Assembly: GCF_009617875.1 (NCBI RefSeq)
Contig: NZ_BLAV01000001.1
Coordinates: 992,001-1,056,000 of the forward strand
Reading direction: 5' to 3'
Length of the DNA: 64,000 bases
Source of the DNA: Prolixibacter sp. NT017
Lineage (GTDB): Bacteria; Bacteroidota; Bacteroidia; Bacteroidales; Prolixibacteraceae
A model generated the notes under the pieces. It made no database searches. It was not told where the DNA came from and saw only the letters and a program-made list of their open reading frames with translations. Made by a program: the position numbers and the translations under genes. Positions 25,754-35,228 of this stretch are shown piece by piece (the stretch's first letter is position 1; the number at the start of each line of letters is the position of its first letter).

Positions 25754-28462
25754 TTAAATCAGATCACCGCTCTCGTACGGAAGATTGAAAAAGAATAAGG
25801 CGCCATCCTCGTTATTCCTTTCCAGCCAAATCTCTCCACCAAGCATTTCAACATATGCTTTCGATATGGCCAATCCGAGACCAGCTCCTTCGTGGTTTTT
25901 GGTGCGGGTTTGTTCAGCCTGGATGAAGCGTTCAAAAATTTCGTCCTGCATTTCTTTTGGAATACCAATGCCGGTGTCCTTCACGTAGAAAATTATCCGG
26001 TTGTCTTTAATGGTGTAACCAAAGTTAATTTCGCCCTCATGGGTAAATTTAAGGGCGTTTTTAATCAGGTTGGTTAAAATCTGGTATAACTTCAGTTTAT
26101 CGGTGTTAATTTGAATGGAAGAATCATTTTTCCGGTCGCTGGTATAATTGATTTTAAGGCCCTTCTTTTCGGCTTCGGGCACAAAGAAATCGAGCAGCTC
26201 TTTCATCACCTCTTCTACGTCGACCTGCTGCTTGTAAATGGTCACCTCTCCGGCTTCAATTTTGGAGATATCGATCAGGTCACTGATGATGGTCATCAGG
26301 CGGGTTCCACTTTCGTGAATAATCCGAATGTATTCGAGGCGTTCGCTGTTGGTTTCCGATTCCTGCAACAGCTCCGAAAATCCGAGAATCCCGTTCATGG
26401 GAGTCCTGATTTCATGGGACATATTCGCCAGGAAGGCGCTTTTCAATCGGTCGCTTTCTTCGGCTTTGTCCTTTGCCAGCTTGAGATCGCGGTTGTATTG
26501 TTCAATTTGTTTGTGGCTGCGGGCCAGTTCCAGTTCGGCTTGTTTGCGCTGCGTTATGTCGATAATTGTTCCGATATAACCCACCAGTTTCTGGTGCATG
26601 TTGTATTCCGGGATGGTCATTCCCATTACCCAGACAACTTTCCCATTAGGCCTGACGAAGCGGTATTCTGCCTGTGAGGGTTGTTGGTTTTCGACACTGA
26701 TATTCCAGTTGTATTTTACCGTTTGAATATCCTCAGGCATAACCGCCTTCAACCAGCCGTATCCTAAAGCTGATTGCTTGTCGATACCGGAGAGCTTGCA
26801 CCACTGTGGATTGACATAGATGGTTTTTCCCTCTGCATCGGTGCGAAAAATACCTACCGGCGAATGATTGACCAGTGTATGGAATAGTCGTTCGCTTTCC
26901 AGTAGTTTCACCTCCATTTCCAGATGTTCGGTAATATCGTTAGCGAGAATCAGTTCTGACGGACGATGCGAAAACTCGATTCTTCGTGTGAAGGTTTCCA
27001 TAAAAGCCACTTGGCCGCTTTTCAGCAAGAAAGGACGGATGTGCACATGGTGAAATTTCGAATACTTTTTCGAGGTTTCTTCCATAATGCCTGCCGAATT
27101 GTCTTTCGGTTCCAGGTCCGCTATCGTAAGTTGAGAAAATTCCTTTTTGGAATAGCCGAATGTTTTGATGGCAGCATCGTTGGCGGCTGTAATTTTTTGG
27201 GTTTCGAGGTCGTACAGAAATACCGGTTGCGGGTTTTCTTCAAACAGTAGCTGGTAATTATTTCCGATTTCTACGATTTGTTCCTCGGTTTCTTTAAGCT
27301 GGGTGACATTCGTGGCGGTTACTAAAATAGCTGATTTTTCCTGCCAGGTAAAATCACTTAGCGACAATTCCAGCCAGACTTGCTTTCCTGATTTGCTGAT
27401 GCTCTTGACAATCGTCCGCGTTTCGATATCATTTTTGTCGAAGTTTTCTACAATATCCGACAAACACCGGTATTCAGTTTGCTTCTTTCGGGCTACTTTA
27501 ATGCACTCGGTTTTCGACATCAGTTGTTTCCGGGAGAACCCCAGGACTTCTTCCAGGGCATGGTTGGCATAAACCACTCGTTCACCGGCGATGATGATAA
27601 TTCCGGACGTCGTGGTTTCCAATAAGGCAACGAAACGTTTTTCCGATTCCTGCAGTTTCCGGGTACGCTGGTTGACCCTTATTTTCAGGAATATGGAAAT
27701 GAGCAGAACAATGACGCCCAGGCCTGAAACCAATAACAGAATATTGAGATAGAAGTCGGCATTGTGTTGAACGATTTGGATATCGCTGTTACTTCGCACC
27801 CATATTTCATAGTTTTGGTCTTGAAGAGGGCTGTCGTCCCGCTGCGCCACAATACCGGTAATCTCGATAACGTCGCCTTTTCTGAAGTGTTCGACCAGCG
27901 ATTTGTTGAAGTCGCTGCTGAATACCTTTATCTGTTGTTTTCCATTGTCGTATTCCAGTATCAAAAAATCTCCCCGGTTACCTCGTCCTTCGTTGACGAT
28001 GCGAGCTTTCAGGTTGACAAGCCTCCCCTCCATTTGTTCGAGTGACTGAGTTACCAGTTTCATCGGCTGTAAGATTCTTCGATGTAGCGAATCGAGCATG
28101 GTAACTTTGGATGAATCTATCTCGGTTAGTCCCCAATAATGACCTATTTTTCCATACACAGCAATGCTGTCGCCTTCTTTTACCGGAAAATCAGGGAAGT
28201 TGCGGTTGTAGACAACTATTCCACCGGTGGAATCCTGGAGGGCAATGATCATCTGGCTTTTCATGAGTAGTCCGGAAGGAATCGTAACGCGCCCCCTTAC
28301 TTCGACCCACTGTCCGAGACGATCAGGGATGAAGTTGCTGTCTCGGTCGGCTCTGGCTTCACCAATGGACATAGCTTTTCGTTCAGTTTGTGAAACTGCC
28401 GGCTCAGAGTAGACGGTGAATGTCAAAAGCAGATAAACTAATATCAGAAGCCTGTTTTTCAA
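25754..28462 (-). CDS. Membrane sensor histidine kinase with periplasmic OB-fold-like region and three PAS domains
   Basis: A 902-residue protein. It starts with a signal-like helix (LLILVYLLLTFTVYSEPAVS). About 205 periplasmic residues follow that look like two OB-fold-type modules: GQWVEVRGRVTIPSG with VKEGDSIAVYGKIG, then MEGRLVNLKARIVNEG with FRKGDVIEITGIV. A membrane helix lies at about 235-260 (NILLLVSGLGVIVLLISIFL). Three PAS domains fill about 275-660 (starts near FVALLETTTSGIIII, YQLLFEENPQPVFLY and FHTLVNHSPVGIFRT). HisKA has MSHEIRTPMNG with His683, and the ATPase has GIGIPKEMQ and GAGLGLAISKAY. There is no receiver domain. OB-folds are rare as periplasmic sensors; the ligand is unknown. 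Confidence 0.9.
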   Translation of the reverse strand: MKNRLLILVYLLLTFTVYSEPAVSQTERKAMSIGEARADRDSNFIPDRLGQWVEVRGRVTIPSGLLMKSQMIIALQDSTGGIVVYNRNFPDFPVKEGDSIAVYGKIGHYWGLTEIDSSKVTMLDSLHRRILQPMKLVTQSLEQMEGRLVNLKARIVNEGRGNRGDFLILEYDNGKQQIKVFSSDFNKSLVEHFRKGDVIEITGIVAQRDDSPLQDQNYEIWVRSNSDIQIVQHNADFYLNILLLVSGLGVIVLLISIFLKIRVNQRTRKLQESEKRFVALLETTTSGIIIIAGERVVYANHALEEVLGFSRKQLMSKTECIKVARKKQTEYRCLSDIVENFDKNDIETRTIVKSISKSGKQVWLELSLSDFTWQEKSAILVTATNVTQLKETEEQIVEIGNNYQLLFEENPQPVFLYDLETQKITAANDAAIKTFGYSKKEFSQLTIADLEPKDNSAGIMEETSKKYSKFHHVHIRPFLLKSGQVAFMETFTRRIEFSHRPSELILANDITEHLEMEVKLLESERLFHTLVNHSPVGIFRTDAEGKTIYVNPQWCKLSGIDKQSALGYGWLKAVMPEDIQTVKYNWNISVENQQPSQAEYRFVRPNGKVVWVMGMTIPEYNMHQKLVGYIGTIIDITQRKQAELELARSHKQIEQYNRDLKLAKDKAEESDRLKSAFLANMSHEIRTPMNGILGFSELLQESETNSERLEYIRIIHESGTRLMTIISDLIDISKIEAGEVTIYKQQVDVEEVMKELLDFFVPEAEKKGLKINYTSDRKNDSSIQINTDKLKLYQILTNLIKNALKFTHEGEINFGYTIKDNRIIFYVKDTGIGIPKEMQDEIFERFIQAEQTRTKNHEGAGLGLAISKAYVEMLGGEIWLERNNEDGALFFFNLPYESGDLI

Positions 28463-28655
28463 GTACTAATGGAATTTCGGTAGAGGTTTGCTATTGTTTT
28501 CCCGCTTCGTTAACGGGTAATGGCTTTTAAATGTTTAGTTCCAGTGATTTTTGTACCAATGGTTGTGCTTCGTTTTTCGGGTTATGTTTTATAAGTTATG
28601 TATAATAACGGAATGTCAAAGTAGTTTATTATCTGTTGTAACAACAATTTGTCTT

Positions 28656-28697
28656 AAAAAATAAGGGTTACAGCGCGCAATGGCTACTGCAACCCTT
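28656..28697 (-). terminator. Intrinsic terminator after the GH20 gene
   Basis: On the minus strand AAGGGTTGCAG pairs with CTGTAACCCTT (11 bp, one G-U pair) over a 13 nt loop, followed by ATTTTTT. It lies 26 bp beyond the stop of the hexosaminidase. Confidence 0.85.
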
Positions 28698-28722
28698 TGT
28701 TCAATTTTGTTGAGTTTGTTAT

Positions 28723-30612
28723 TTATTTTCCGGCACGTTCTTCCAACTGTTTTCTCTTCAGTGTGATGAGATGACCGATGGGTTTTTCGTTCCGGTAGGT
28801 GACTACCCGCAAAGTAATTGGGCCATTCGGTAGTTCAACGGGACCGGTATATTTCGGACAGAAATTGTCAGGCATGGTATCGTCGATGGTGTAGTAAATT
28901 ATCAGGTCCGGTATTTCAGTGCTCATTACCAACATCAATTTGCCGTTTTCTTTTTGGGTGGTGATTTCAGCATCATAAACCGCTTTGGAATAATTCACTT
29001 CAGCAACATCGGAACGCGAAAACTGGTTCTCCATACGTCGGGCAAAATCGTTCCAGTTTTTGGCTGATTTGGGAGACCAAAAAACTTCAGATAATGCCCA
29101 GGCACGAGGGTATGTCATGTAATCCACATACCGGAAGGTCGGGGTTTGTTCTGTCCACAAATTACCTTGCCCTCCAAGAATATACTTGGGATCGACGCCA
29201 TCCGGCACCGGCTCGAAGCTGTAAGCTTTCGATACACGCAGATTGGCGTAAATGGGCGGGTCAACGGTTGGGTCTCCCTGGCAGTAATCAAGATAGGCGT
29301 AGGTGGTAGGAGTCATCACCACTTCGTGTCCCATTTTGGCTGCTTCGATGCCGCCTTTCATTCCACGCCAGCTCATTACGGTAGCATTGGGGGTAATTCC
29401 GCCTTCGAGGATTTCGTCCCAACCTAACAGACGTTTTCCTTTCGATTCGAGGATTTTCTCCACACGGTTCATGAAATACCCCTGAAGTTTTTCCACATCG
29501 GTAGTCTTCAGCTTTTTCATGAGTGCCTGACAGCCCGGATCTTTCTCCCAAAAACCCTTATAACACTCGTCGCCGCCAACATGAATGTATTGATTGGGAA
29601 AGAGTTCAGCTACTTCGGTGAAAACTTTGTCCAGGAATTTGTAAACATCTTCGTTTGCCGGGTCCAATGTATTGTCGACAAACATTTTGAACGTTCCGTC
29701 ATCGTACCATTTGGCAAAACTTGAGCCCGGATTTACTTTAACACTGGTGTCTTTTGTACAAGAAAGTTCCGGGTAGGAAGCAATGGCCGCCATACTGTGG
29801 CCGGGGACATCTATTTCCGGAATAATGGTTACGTAGCGGTCTTTGGCATATTGGATGATGTCACGGATGTCATCCTGGGTATAAAAACCGCCTTCGGTTG
29901 CTTTTTCTCCGGGTTTGGGCGCTTCACGATCGCCGAAGTGTCCGTAACGTTTTACCCGCCAAGCACCCACTTCGGTGAGTTTGGGCAGCGATTTGATTTC
30001 GATTCGCCATCCGTTGTCATCGGTCAGGTGCCAGTGGAACGTGTTGTATTTGAACCGGGCCATCTGGTCGATGTATTCTTCGACTTCTTTCTTGGTAAAG
30101 AAATGACGGCTGACATCGAGCATTAAACCACGCCAGGCAAACCGTGGGTAGTCGGTGATAGAAACAGCTGGAACATTCCAGTCGGCATTTGTTTTTACTT
30201 TGCTTTCAATTTCTTTCGGGAAGAGTTGCAGCAGGGTTTGCATTCCATAGAACAGTCCGGCCGGTTTATTGGCGGAAATGACTATATCTTTAGGGGTTAC
30301 ATTCAAAGTGTAACCTTCATCACCCAATGTTTTATCTGCTTTTTTGTTCAGATTGAATTGGATCGTCCCATTGCTGCCTTTTTCTTCTTTCAGGTCGAAA
30401 CCGGTTGGAGTGTTTAGTTTTGATACCAACATGTTGGCTACATGTTTTGCATCATCGGCATTGTAGGAAACGGAAGAGCCGGGTGTTAGGGCATAAAATC
30501 CGTCCGCAGGAACCACGTCAACCGGTTCCGGGATCAGGTTCAGACTGTTAGTCTGTCCGTTGACCGTCGCAACAGTCCAGACAAGCACCAGGAAAAGCAA
30601 GTTTTTCATCAT
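28723..30612 (-). CDS. Beta-N-acetylhexosaminidase, GH20
   Basis: A 629-residue exported glycoside hydrolase that removes terminal beta-linked GlcNAc or GalNAc by substrate-assisted catalysis. It has a signal peptide (MMKNLLFLVLVWTVATVNGQ), then the GH20 N-terminal alpha/beta domain at about 25-150. The TIM barrel follows from PRFAWRGLMLDVSRH, with FHWHLTDDNGWRIEI and the catalytic pair Asp348-Glu349 in HVGGDECYKGFW. A C-terminal tail of about 90 residues (from DAEITTQKENGK) resembles a small beta-sandwich. A pair of direct repeats lies in its presumed promoter. No SusC/SusD pair is visible nearby. Confidence 0.93.
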   Translation of the reverse strand: MMKNLLFLVLVWTVATVNGQTNSLNLIPEPVDVVPADGFYALTPGSSVSYNADDAKHVANMLVSKLNTPTGFDLKEEKGSNGTIQFNLNKKADKTLGDEGYTLNVTPKDIVISANKPAGLFYGMQTLLQLFPKEIESKVKTNADWNVPAVSITDYPRFAWRGLMLDVSRHFFTKKEVEEYIDQMARFKYNTFHWHLTDDNGWRIEIKSLPKLTEVGAWRVKRYGHFGDREAPKPGEKATEGGFYTQDDIRDIIQYAKDRYVTIIPEIDVPGHSMAAIASYPELSCTKDTSVKVNPGSSFAKWYDDGTFKMFVDNTLDPANEDVYKFLDKVFTEVAELFPNQYIHVGGDECYKGFWEKDPGCQALMKKLKTTDVEKLQGYFMNRVEKILESKGKRLLGWDEILEGGITPNATVMSWRGMKGGIEAAKMGHEVVMTPTTYAYLDYCQGDPTVDPPIYANLRVSKAYSFEPVPDGVDPKYILGGQGNLWTEQTPTFRYVDYMTYPRAWALSEVFWSPKSAKNWNDFARRMENQFSRSDVAEVNYSKAVYDAEITTQKENGKLMLVMSTEIPDLIIYYTIDDTMPDNFCPKYTGPVELPNGPITLRVVTYRNEKPIGHLITLKRKQLEERAGK

Positions 30613-30653
30613 TTTTATTTAATGGATTAATATTCAGTTGAAGATTAGGTCTG

Positions 30654-30681
30654 CGTTGCCGAAACGTGACAACGTTGCCGA
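30654..30681. promoter_or_regulatory. Candidate operator upstream of the GH20 gene: two CGTTGCCGA repeats
   Basis: CGTTGCCGA occurs at 30654-30662 and 30673-30681, starts 19 bp apart, with AACGTGACAACG between. On the minus strand a TATATTTA box lies directly upstream (30681-30690 region), so the repeats would overlap the transcription start of the hexosaminidase gene. This placement fits a repressor site. The rest of the 30613-30933 spacer between the divergent hexosaminidase and uppP genes is AT-rich with no gene. Confidence 0.4.
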
Positions 30682-30933
30682 TAAATATAGAAAATGTTCA
30701 TAACGATCATAAAGGTTTTAGAAAGGTTCTTGTTATTCCGACAATTTTCAAAAAAAGCAATTGACGCAAATTGTTCTAATGGTTTGGCCTTAAATCTTTC
30801 CTAAATTTTGGGCCGGGTAACTTATCTTTTCTTCCAGTTTTGTATTTTAGGCGGCGCTTTGGGTGGTCTTCCATTCGGTAAGCTGTTTTTTCGGGTAACC
30901 GGAAATAGTTACAAATGAAAAATTTCGTTTTCC

Positions 30934-31731
30934 ATGACAGATATTATTAAATCCATTATCCTCGGAATCATTGAAGGGATTACCGAATTTCTGCCAATCT
31001 CGTCTACCGGGCATCTCATTATTGCGAATCAGTTCGTAACATTCGAGGAGAGTTTCACCAACATGTTCGATGTGGTGATTCAGTTGGGTGCCATCCTCTC
31101 AGTTATCTACTATTTCCGGAAGGAGATTATTCCCAAAAGCCTTAATATATCAGAGAACAAACGCATTTTTGATATTTGGTTCCGGGCTGTTGCCGGCGTG
31201 GTGCCAGCCCTGATTTTGGGTGCCGCATTTGGTTCCTACCTCGAAGAAAAGTTGTTCAATCCGGTTGTGGTTTCAACGATGCTGATTATTGGAGGTCTTG
31301 TCCTGATTTTTATTGACCGGAAAGACCGGCCTTCCCGTTTTCATGATGTCGCTACGATGGATTACAAAACGGTTTTGCTCATTGGTTTGATTCAGTGTAT
31401 GGCCATGATTCCCGGAACATCCCGTTCGGCGGCCACCATCATTGGTGCCATGTTGCTGGGAGCTGACCGGAAAACGGCAGCTGAGTTCTCTTTTTTCCTG
31501 GCCATCCCGACCATGATTGCTGCGTCCGGTTACTCGTTGCTGAAGCATCATGCTTCGTTAAATAGCCACGACTTGCTTGTGTTGGGAGTTGGTTTTGTCG
31601 TTTCCTTTATTGTGGCATTGCTGGTCATCGCTTTCCTGATGAACTTTATTCGGAAACACACTTTCCAGAGTTTCGGTTACTACCGGATTGTGCTCGGAGT
31701 AGTCATCCTGGCCTGGATTTTTCTCTGGTAA
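30934..31731 (+). CDS. uppP: Undecaprenyl-diphosphatase
   Basis: A 265-residue polytopic membrane enzyme (BacA/UppP) that dephosphorylates undecaprenyl diphosphate so the lipid carrier can be reused for peptidoglycan and exopolysaccharide. The two signature regions are present: GIIEGITEFLPISSTGHLI near the N-terminus and PGTSRSAATIIGAMLLGADR in the second half, holding the active-site Glu, Ser and Arg positions. About eight hydrophobic segments fit the family. It is divergent from the GH20 gene and followed by a 360 bp gap. Overproduction confers bacitracin resistance in other species. Confidence 0.96.
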   Translation: MTDIIKSIILGIIEGITEFLPISSTGHLIIANQFVTFEESFTNMFDVVIQLGAILSVIYYFRKEIIPKSLNISENKRIFDIWFRAVAGVVPALILGAAFGSYLEEKLFNPVVVSTMLIIGGLVLIFIDRKDRPSRFHDVATMDYKTVLLIGLIQCMAMIPGTSRSAATIIGAMLLGADRKTAAEFSFFLAIPTMIAASGYSLLKHHASLNSHDLLVLGVGFVVSFIVALLVIAFLMNFIRKHTFQSFGYYRIVLGVVILAWIFLW

Positions 31732-32092
31732 ATCAAACTTCTTTTTCAACTAAAATATTCACCCCGTTTCCTTTTCATTTTTGATGGGGGATTCGGGGTA
31801 TTTTATTTCTTTTTCGTTTCTTCAATTTTTATTGGAATTTGGTTCCAATTGGGCCGAAAATCCTCTGATTTTTGAAAAAATTTCAATTCCGGTAACCTGC
31901 TCGCAACGATACCTCTACAGCAATTTCCTGCCTCTCCAAACGGCGCTGCTTATGGCTAACTGCCGAATTATTAGTAAATTTGCATTGTTTTTATTCAATT
32001 GACCGGTTGAAAATCGACCAAATTACCGGATTCAAAATTGCCTTTCATCAGTGCATGAGTATTGCATTCAGAAATAAGAAAATCTAAAATTT
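31732..32092. other. Intergenic region between uppP and argB
   Basis: Holds a weak hairpin (ACCCCG at about 31761 with CGGGGT near 31795, then T-rich sequence) that may end uppP transcription, and the argB promoter -7 box at 31975. A short open frame at 31781-32002 has no protein-like features and is not called. Confidence 0.5.
31975..31982 (+). promoter_or_regulatory. -7 box TAAATTTG, likely promoter of the arg operon
   Basis: TAAATTTG matches the Bacteroidota TAnnTTTG box exactly. The expected -33 TTG is poor (TATGG at 31951-31955). The leader before argB would be about 100 nt, long enough for post-transcriptional control, but no arginine-related structure was recognised. Confidence 0.4.
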
Positions 32093-32923
32093 ATGATCAA
32101 AAGGAAAAAGCCTCTGATTCTGTTTAAGTACGGCGGAAATGCTATGACCGATGATGAACTGAAGAAGCAGGTGCTGGAGCACATGTGTTCATTGACGAAA
32201 AAGGGCTATCATGTGGTCATCGTTCACGGCGGAGGACCTTTTATTAAAGACATTCTGGGTAAAGTGGGCGTTGAGTCGGAGTTCATCGACGGTCACCGCA
32301 AAACCACTCCCGAAGCCCTCAAATATGTTGAAATGGCTTTGAAGGGCGAAGTGAATGGAAGCCTGGTCAGTCTGGTCAATCGTTTGGGATACAAAGCGGT
32401 TGGCCTCTCCGGAAAGGACGGAAAGATGGCCATTGCGACCAAACGCCTTCACCGGAAGATGGTTGATGGAAAATGGAATAGTTTCGATTTGGGGCAAGTG
32501 GGAGATGTAAAACATATCAATCCGCAGTTGCCCGAACAGTTGCTGAATGAAGGGTACATCCCGGTTGTTACCTGTATTGCGTCGGATGAAGAGGGAAACG
32601 ACTACAACATCAACGCCGATATGTTTGCCGGTCACCTGGCCGGGGCATTACATGCTGAGCAGTACATCGTGTTGACAGACGTGGACGGTTTACGGATGGA
32701 CAAAGACAAACCGGAAACGCTTATCGACAAACTGCATGTGGCGGAAATTCCGTCATTGGTTGAGGATGGTGTTATTCAGGGAGGAATGCTTCCGAAGATG
32801 GACGCCTGTCGCATTGCACTGGCTGACGGAGCCGGTTCAGCACGTATTATTAACGGAACCCAACCCGAACAGATATCAGACCTAATCGGGAAAAACCCGG
32901 TTGGCACAACTATAATCAAATAA
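32093..32923 (+). CDS. argB: Acetylglutamate kinase
   Basis: A 276-residue amino-acid kinase that phosphorylates N-acetyl-L-glutamate, the second step of arginine synthesis. It starts with ILFKYGGNAM (the conserved Lys and Gly-Gly of the ATP site), then VVIVHGGGPFIKDIL (acetylglutamate-binding glycines). A second nucleotide region is YIVLTDVDGLR, and GGMLPKMDAC holds the conserved catalytic Lys region. No N-terminal arginine-sensing helix extension is seen, so it may not be the arginine-inhibited hexameric type. It is the first gene of the operon, 2 bp from argD. Confidence 0.95.
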   Translation: MIKRKKPLILFKYGGNAMTDDELKKQVLEHMCSLTKKGYHVVIVHGGGPFIKDILGKVGVESEFIDGHRKTTPEALKYVEMALKGEVNGSLVSLVNRLGYKAVGLSGKDGKMAIATKRLHRKMVDGKWNSFDLGQVGDVKHINPQLPEQLLNEGYIPVVTCIASDEEGNDYNINADMFAGHLAGALHAEQYIVLTDVDGLRMDKDKPETLIDKLHVAEIPSLVEDGVIQGGMLPKMDACRIALADGAGSARIINGTQPEQISDLIGKNPVGTTIIK

Positions 32924-32925
32924 TC

Positions 32926-34122
32926 ATGACGTTAAAAAACAATCAGGCGTATCATGACGTCGATCAGAAGTATTATTTACAAACTTTCAGACGATATCCG
33001 ATTGTTCTAGAGAAAGGAGACGGGGCAACCGTCTGGGACGTGGAAGGTAACCGCTATGTGGATGCTTTGGCTGGCATCGCGGTGAACAACGTTGGACACA
33101 ATCATCCCAACGTGGTGAATGCCATTCGCGAACAGGCCGGGAAACTCATTCACATCTCCAATTTCTACCTGAGCCGGCCACAAGCGGAGCTTTCGCAGAG
33201 GCTGGTAGAAATGTCCGGCCTCGATCGCGTGTTTTTTAGCAACAGCGGTGCCGAGTCGGTAGAAGGAGCGATTAAAATTGCCCGAAAATATGCTCATAGC
33301 AAGGGACATGGCGGAACAGTTATTTCCATGAGCGGTTCATTTCATGGCCGGACACTGGCCACCATTGCCACGGGTAAAAAGGCGATGCAGGAAGGATTCG
33401 AACCCATCCCGCAAGGTTTTACTCAGGCCACTTTCAATGATATTGAGTCGGTTAAAAAGCTGGTGGATAACGAAGCCGCTGCGATTATCGTCGAACCCAT
33501 CCAGGGAGAAGGTGGAATCAACGTAGCCGAAAAGCAGTTTATTACGGATTTGCGCGCCTTGTGTGACGAAAAAGATCTGGTTCTCATCTTCGATGAAATC
33601 CAGTGTGGAATGGGACGGACAGGCCGTTGGTTCGCGAAAGACTATTTTGGCGTACAGCCCGATATTATGACACTGGCCAAAGGACTTGGCGGCGGTGTTC
33701 CGGTAGGAGCCATCCTCTCGAATGAAAAAGTGAGCCAGGCGCTGAACTATGGTGACCACGGAACCACGTTCGGTGGAAACCCGTTGGCTTGTGCCGCTGC
33801 CCTGGCGACCATTCAGACCATCGAAGAAGAGAACCTGTTGAAAGCAGCCGTGGAAAAAGGAAAATGGCTGAACGATAAACTGTCGGAATTGAATGAACCT
33901 TCCATTAAGCAAATCAAAGGAAAAGGGTTGATGGTTGGTGTTGAATTTGATTTCGAAACGAAGCCGCTCGTGGCTGAAATGCTGAAGAATGGTGTGCTGG
34001 CGAACGCCACCGCCGGAAATATTCTGCGTTTGGTACCGCCGTTGAACATTACTTATCCGGAGCTCGAAGAGGTGCTCAGGGTGTTGAAGATTTCGTTAAA
34101 AAACTTGAGAGAGCATGGGTAA
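32926..34122 (+). CDS. argD: Acetylornithine aminotransferase
   Basis: A 398-residue class III PLP aminotransferase that converts N-acetylglutamate semialdehyde to N-acetylornithine. SNSGAESVEGAIKIAR is the cofactor phosphate site, SFHGRT follows, FDEIQCGMGRTGRWFA holds the PLP ring-binding Asp, and LAKGLGGGVPVGAI holds the Schiff-base Lys252. The length is typical. The start is 2 bp after argB, and the end overlaps argC by 8 bp. Related enzymes also act on succinylornithine, but the argJ gene downstream supports the acetyl route. Confidence 0.94.
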   Translation: MTLKNNQAYHDVDQKYYLQTFRRYPIVLEKGDGATVWDVEGNRYVDALAGIAVNNVGHNHPNVVNAIREQAGKLIHISNFYLSRPQAELSQRLVEMSGLDRVFFSNSGAESVEGAIKIARKYAHSKGHGGTVISMSGSFHGRTLATIATGKKAMQEGFEPIPQGFTQATFNDIESVKKLVDNEAAAIIVEPIQGEGGINVAEKQFITDLRALCDEKDLVLIFDEIQCGMGRTGRWFAKDYFGVQPDIMTLAKGLGGGVPVGAILSNEKVSQALNYGDHGTTFGGNPLACAAALATIQTIEEENLLKAAVEKGKWLNDKLSELNEPSIKQIKGKGLMVGVEFDFETKPLVAEMLKNGVLANATAGNILRLVPPLNITYPELEEVLRVLKISLKNLREHG

Positions 34123-35152
34123 GAAAAAAATAGGTATCATAGGAGCCACCGGATATACCGGCTCCGAACTCGTCCGCATTCTCGTTAACCATCCGGAGGT
34201 TGAGATTGCGTTGATTACTTCCGAAAGCCGCGCCGGCGAAAAATTCTCAGATATTCATACTTCCTTTCGGGGAATTGTTGATATCGTACTGCAACCCGCT
34301 TCGCAATTGGAAAAGACTGACCTTGACCTGGTTTTTCTGGCATTACCGCATGGTGTTTCCATGGATTTTGTCAAAAAATATCATCAGAAGCCTTTCAAAA
34401 TCGTAGACCTGTCAGGTGACTTCCGGCTCGATTCCCCCGAGGTGTACCATGAATGGTACCAGAAGGAGCATGTTTATCATGAGGGCTTCGACAGCGCCGT
34501 ATTTGGTTTACCGGAATTGAATCGTGAAAACATTAAACAATCCGAATTGGTGGCCAATCCGGGATGTTTCCCCACGACGGCCATTTTGGGACTGGCTCCG
34601 CTACTGAGCGAAGGAATGATTGAAAGCCGAGGAATTATAGTGGACTCCAAGACCGGCGTTACCGGGGCAGGAGTGAAGCCGAAAGAGGTGACGCATTTCC
34701 CGAATGTAAATGATAATTTCAAGGCTTATGGCCTGAAGAAACATCGCCACACCATTGAGATTCAGGATACACTGAATAAACTTTCTTCGGAAGAGGTTAG
34801 CCTGCAGTTCACACCGCATCTGCTGCCGGTCGACCGGGGAATTTTATCGACCATTTACGCGCGTCCGTTTAAGGAGATGACGACAGCCGATCTGAATGCA
34901 TTGTATCTGCGGTATTACAAAGGTCATCCTTTTGTGCGGATTACACCGGAAGCACCGTCCATTAAAGATGTGCGGGCATCGAATTATTGCAATATTTTCA
35001 TAACTTTCGATGAGCGAACCGGCAACATCATTGTTTTAAGTGCGATTGATAATCTGGTGAAAGGAGCTGCGGGCCAGGCAATCCAAAACATGAATCTCAT
35101 GTTAGGACTGGACGAAACTGCTGGACTGAAGCAAGTTCCTGTAAATCCGTAA
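34115..35152 (+). CDS. argC: N-acetyl-gamma-glutamyl-phosphate reductase
   Basis: A 345-residue NADPH-dependent reductase for the third arginine step. The Rossmann loop is IGIIGATGYTGSELVRIL at residues 6-23. FLALPHGVSM and VDLSGDFRL follow, and VANPGCFPTTAILGLAPL holds the catalytic Cys151. The His of the family HRH-type region is seen in KKHRHTIEI. Its first 8 bp overlap the end of argD, indicating translational coupling. A 76 bp spacer separates it from argJ. Confidence 0.95.
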   Translation: MGKKKIGIIGATGYTGSELVRILVNHPEVEIALITSESRAGEKFSDIHTSFRGIVDIVLQPASQLEKTDLDLVFLALPHGVSMDFVKKYHQKPFKIVDLSGDFRLDSPEVYHEWYQKEHVYHEGFDSAVFGLPELNRENIKQSELVANPGCFPTTAILGLAPLLSEGMIESRGIIVDSKTGVTGAGVKPKEVTHFPNVNDNFKAYGLKKHRHTIEIQDTLNKLSSEEVSLQFTPHLLPVDRGILSTIYARPFKEMTTADLNALYLRYYKGHPFVRITPEAPSIKDVRASNYCNIFITFDERTGNIIVLSAIDNLVKGAAGQAIQNMNLMLGLDETAGLKQVPVNP

Positions 35153-35228
35153 TGAATCTTTTAAATCAATTAATCTAAAATCTTTTCAGGCATCTGTTGA
35201 AAACTAGTGCCAAAAGAAAAAACATAAG

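Noticed and set aside
31781..32002. 73-residue open frame between uppP and argB
   Set aside because: Phe/Ser-rich low-quality sequence overlapping the likely arg promoter; no family features.
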